Shown here piece by piece: positions 4,250 to 5,993 of a DNA stretch of 5,993 nucleotides. The stretch is from Sphingobacteriaceae bacterium (lineage in GTDB: Bacteria; Bacteroidota; Bacteroidia; B-17B0; Aurantibacillaceae). Position 1 is the first letter of the stretch; the number at the start of each line of letters is the position of its first letter. Below the pieces are notes generated by a model that was not told the DNA's origin, made no database searches, and saw only the letters and a list, made by a program, of their open reading frames with translations. The position numbers were made by a program, and so were the translations under genes. The DNA lies in the NCBI GenBank assembly GCA_023251695.1, contig JAHEYE010000219.1, positions 1 through 5,993 of the forward strand, written 5' to 3'.

Positions 4250-5993
4250 TTATTCAACAATCAGTTTTCTTGACATTTTCTGACCGTTCAACTCGAAATT
4301 CACAAAATAAATTCCTGATTTAAACTTCTGTGCATCGTTCACGGTTAAAGTATGACGGCCTGTAGTCATAGTTGTTGTTTTTTGTTGTTCAACTACTCTA
4401 CCGATAACATCAATAACACTGTACGAAATTTCAGAATTATCATTCAATGTAAATTCAATTGTGGCAGAGCCTGAAGTTGGATTCGGATACACATTGAAGC
4501 CAATTGATTTAGTTAATTCATTTACACCCAACGTACCGTTAAAGTTGATGTCATCCAGGAAGAAATTGTTACCTGCACCTGCAGTAGAATTCTCTTGGAA
4601 ATAGAAACGGATCTGAACATTTGGTTGTGTTTTGAACACGTTAAATGCAGGATGCGAGGTTAAAGTATATAACTTATACTGTGCTGATGATGTCGGGAAG
4701 AAAGGCGTAGTAGTAGTTCCGCCTGAACCTGAAGCCAAAGTACCCGGACTTGGCACATAAATATCACTCCAGCTGCCACCGCAATTGCTGCTTGCCTGAA
4801 CTTTAAACACAGGAGCCCATGTTGTAGTTTTTAAAGCAAAAGCATACTTAAATGTGAAAGTTGCACCGGGATTGCCTGCGAAATCGTAAGATGGTGTTTG
4901 AAGGATATCTACCGCCGCTGCAGTGTTGGAAGCATTATTCATATAATATGAATTTGTTCCTGTTGCTGCTGCTGCAGTCGTATTCTGAACCCAGGTTACA
5001 CCACCTGTGTTAATAATTGACCAGTTTGCAGGTAAACCCAGATTTTCAAAACTTTCCTGATAGGTAGCAGCGTAATTTGCAGTACCCGGTAATACGTTTA
5101 CTGTACGCGTCATGGTTGATGAACCCGAAGCGTTGGATACCGTTAAGCTAACGGTTTGTATACCTGCTGTTGGAAACATAATTGCAGAAGAAGAGGCAGT
5201 AGGACTGGTAATTGATGCCCCACCTGTAGCTGCCCATGTTCTGGCTGTTACAGTTGCATTATAAGACACATCATTAAATGTAATGCTTCCGCCTGCACAA
5301 ACTGTATAAACGTTGATTGTAATGCCATATGCGCCATAAAAATCTGCGATTGGTGAACATAAAGATGTTCCGTTCACATCCGTTTGAGTCGGACCAAGAT
5401 TTGTAGTTGTCCATAGGTTATTTCTTCCGCTGGTGCCTGAAGCACATGCTGCACGCATTGCGTTAGTTTGACCTGTAGTAAACATTTTCGGACAAGAAGA
5501 ATAATCCATAATATTTTCTACGTTTTCGGTCGCAGAACATCCGCTGCCTACTGAAGAGCTTGGGCAAATAGAGAAAAATCCTTTTGTGATAGGTGTATCT
5601 GAAATACCATCATCACCGCAAGAAACACCGGGGTTGTTAGTATTACCCCAAGTATGGGATAAGTTTAACCAGTGACCAATCTCGTGACTAAGTGAACGTG
5701 TATTGGTAATGTTATTGTTAACCCATGCAGAACGGATAACAAAAACGTCGGCCGGACTACCGGAAGCCCAAGTACCAGGCTTATAAGTATAACCCACAAC
5801 ACAACCACTTGCACATGAAGCACAAGTGTTTGAACTTGCACAAACCTGATTAACCACATAAACATTCAAATATTTTGTAGGGTTCCACATACCTGCTGCA
5901 GTTCCTGAATAAGCGTAATTAGGGGCTGCCTGATTCCAGTTAGTATTGGTATTATAATGGTGAACGATACCATTTGTACAGTTTCCTAAAGGA
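4250..5993 (-). CDS. Secreted M43 (pappalysin-like) metalloprotease with PKD-like domain and T9SS sorting tail, 5' end outside window
   Basis: A zinc endopeptidase exported by the type IX secretion system. The frame stays open from the ATG at 5888-5890 to the right edge, adding 34 codons that already belong to the catalytic domain (including GNCTNGIVHHYN), so that ATG is internal and the signal peptide is missing. Counting from the first complete codon: a YLNVYVV strand (41-47); a Cys cluster C51, C57, C60, C64; the zinc motif HEIGHWLNLSH (H103, E104, H107, H113; bases 5654-5686); CGDDGISDTP (125-134); and the Met-turn NIMDYSSC (160-167). Next come a PKD-like domain (about 232-301), a jelly-roll-like region starting YQESFENLGLPANW (about 309-489), and the T9SS type A sorting domain (about 499-580) with NVYPNPTSG, DVIGRVV, GIYFVNF and the end KLIVE. 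The sorting tail is normally cut off on export, leaving the protein released or anchored to A-LPS. The protease and T9SS calls are firm; the target is unknown. It is a separate transcription unit from the glycan operon. Confidence 0.93.
   Translation of the reverse strand, partial: PLGNCTNGIVHHYNTNTNWNQAAPNYAYSGTAAGMWNPTKYLNVYVVNQVCASSNTCASCASGCVVGYTYKPGTWASGSPADVFVIRSAWVNNNITNTRSLSHEIGHWLNLSHTWGNTNNPGVSCGDDGISDTPITKGFFSICPSSSVGSGCSATENVENIMDYSSCPKMFTTGQTNAMRAACASGTSGRNNLWTTTNLGPTQTDVNGTSLCSPIADFYGAYGITINVYTVCAGGSITFNDVSYNATVTARTWAATGGASITSPTASSSAIMFPTAGIQTVSLTVSNASGSSTMTRTVNVLPGTANYAATYQESFENLGLPANWSIINTGGVTWVQNTTAAAATGTNSYYMNNASNTAAAVDILQTPSYDFAGNPGATFTFKYAFALKTTTWAPVFKVQASSNCGGSWSDIYVPSPGTLASGSGGTTTTPFFPTSSAQYKLYTLTSHPAFNVFKTQPNVQIRFYFQENSTAGAGNNFFLDDINFNGTLGVNELTKSIGFNVYPNPTSGSATIEFTLNDNSEISYSVIDVIGRVVEQQKTTTMTTGRHTLTVNDAQKFKSGIYFVNFELNGQKMSRKLIVE

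Noticed and set aside
4961..4976. Short GCT/GCA triplet run in the protease gene
   Set aside because: Only four or so repeats, coding for an Ala run in a low-complexity loop. Too short to suggest phase variation, and triplet changes would not shift the frame.
5665..5865. 66-codon minus-strand frame inside the protease gene
   Set aside because: It is an alternate frame of the M43 catalytic domain, has no start context, and its hydrophobic look comes from the shifted reading of the zinc-domain codons.
5888..5890. ATG as the start of the T9SS protease gene
   Set aside because: The frame is open for 34 more codons to the window edge and these encode expected M43 sequence (such as VHHYN and NWNQAAPNYAYSG). 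Starting here would leave a secreted protein with no signal peptide, so this Met is internal.
1..5993. CRISPR arrays, tRNA or rRNA genes, insertion sequences
   Set aside because: No regularly spaced repeats, no tRNA-like cloverleaf in the single 129-base gap, and no transposase or terminal inverted repeats were seen.

Overview
The window looks like a piece of a Bacteroidota chromosome. The evidence is a secreted metalloprotease with a C-terminal type IX secretion (T9SS) sorting domain, a promoter of the Bacteroidota type (TTG, 20 bases, TAATTTTA), no clear Shine-Dalgarno sequences, and AT-rich coding DNA. The genus cannot be told from this sequence. Every supported gene is on the minus strand, so transcription runs from high to low coordinates.

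Right side (4250-5993): the 3' part of a large secreted protein. It has an M43 (pappalysin/cytophagalysin-like) zinc protease domain, then a PKD-like domain, a jelly-roll-like beta domain and a T9SS sorting tail. The reading frame is open to the window edge, so the true start and signal peptide lie outside. A strong intrinsic terminator (4202-4230) ends this unit.

Centre and left (1-4175): one tightly packed operon with a candidate promoter at 4145-4175. Its order is GT4 glycosyltransferase (3017-4120), FemAB/GNAT-like acyltransferase (2052-3017), a second and paralogous FemAB-like acyltransferase (1090-2052), a NodB/CE4-like deacetylase (248-1090), and a WbuB-like GT4 glycosyltransferase cut by the left edge (1-251). 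All four junctions are stop/start overlaps of 1 to 4 bases (TAATG, TAATG, TAGTG, TTTGA), which suggests translational coupling. None of the four complete products has a visible signal peptide. They therefore probably act in the cytoplasm or at the inner face of the inner membrane on a lipid-linked glycan.

The working reading is a surface polysaccharide (capsule, EPS or O-antigen) biosynthesis segment. The two glycosyltransferases would add sugars. The deacetylase may expose an amine on an N-acetylated sugar, and the FemAB-like enzymes may put an acyl or aminoacyl group on it. This deacetylate-then-acylate model is inference. The most notable features are the tandem diverged FemAB-like pair, the overlap at every junction with progressively less standard start codons, and an atypical metal site in the deacetylase.
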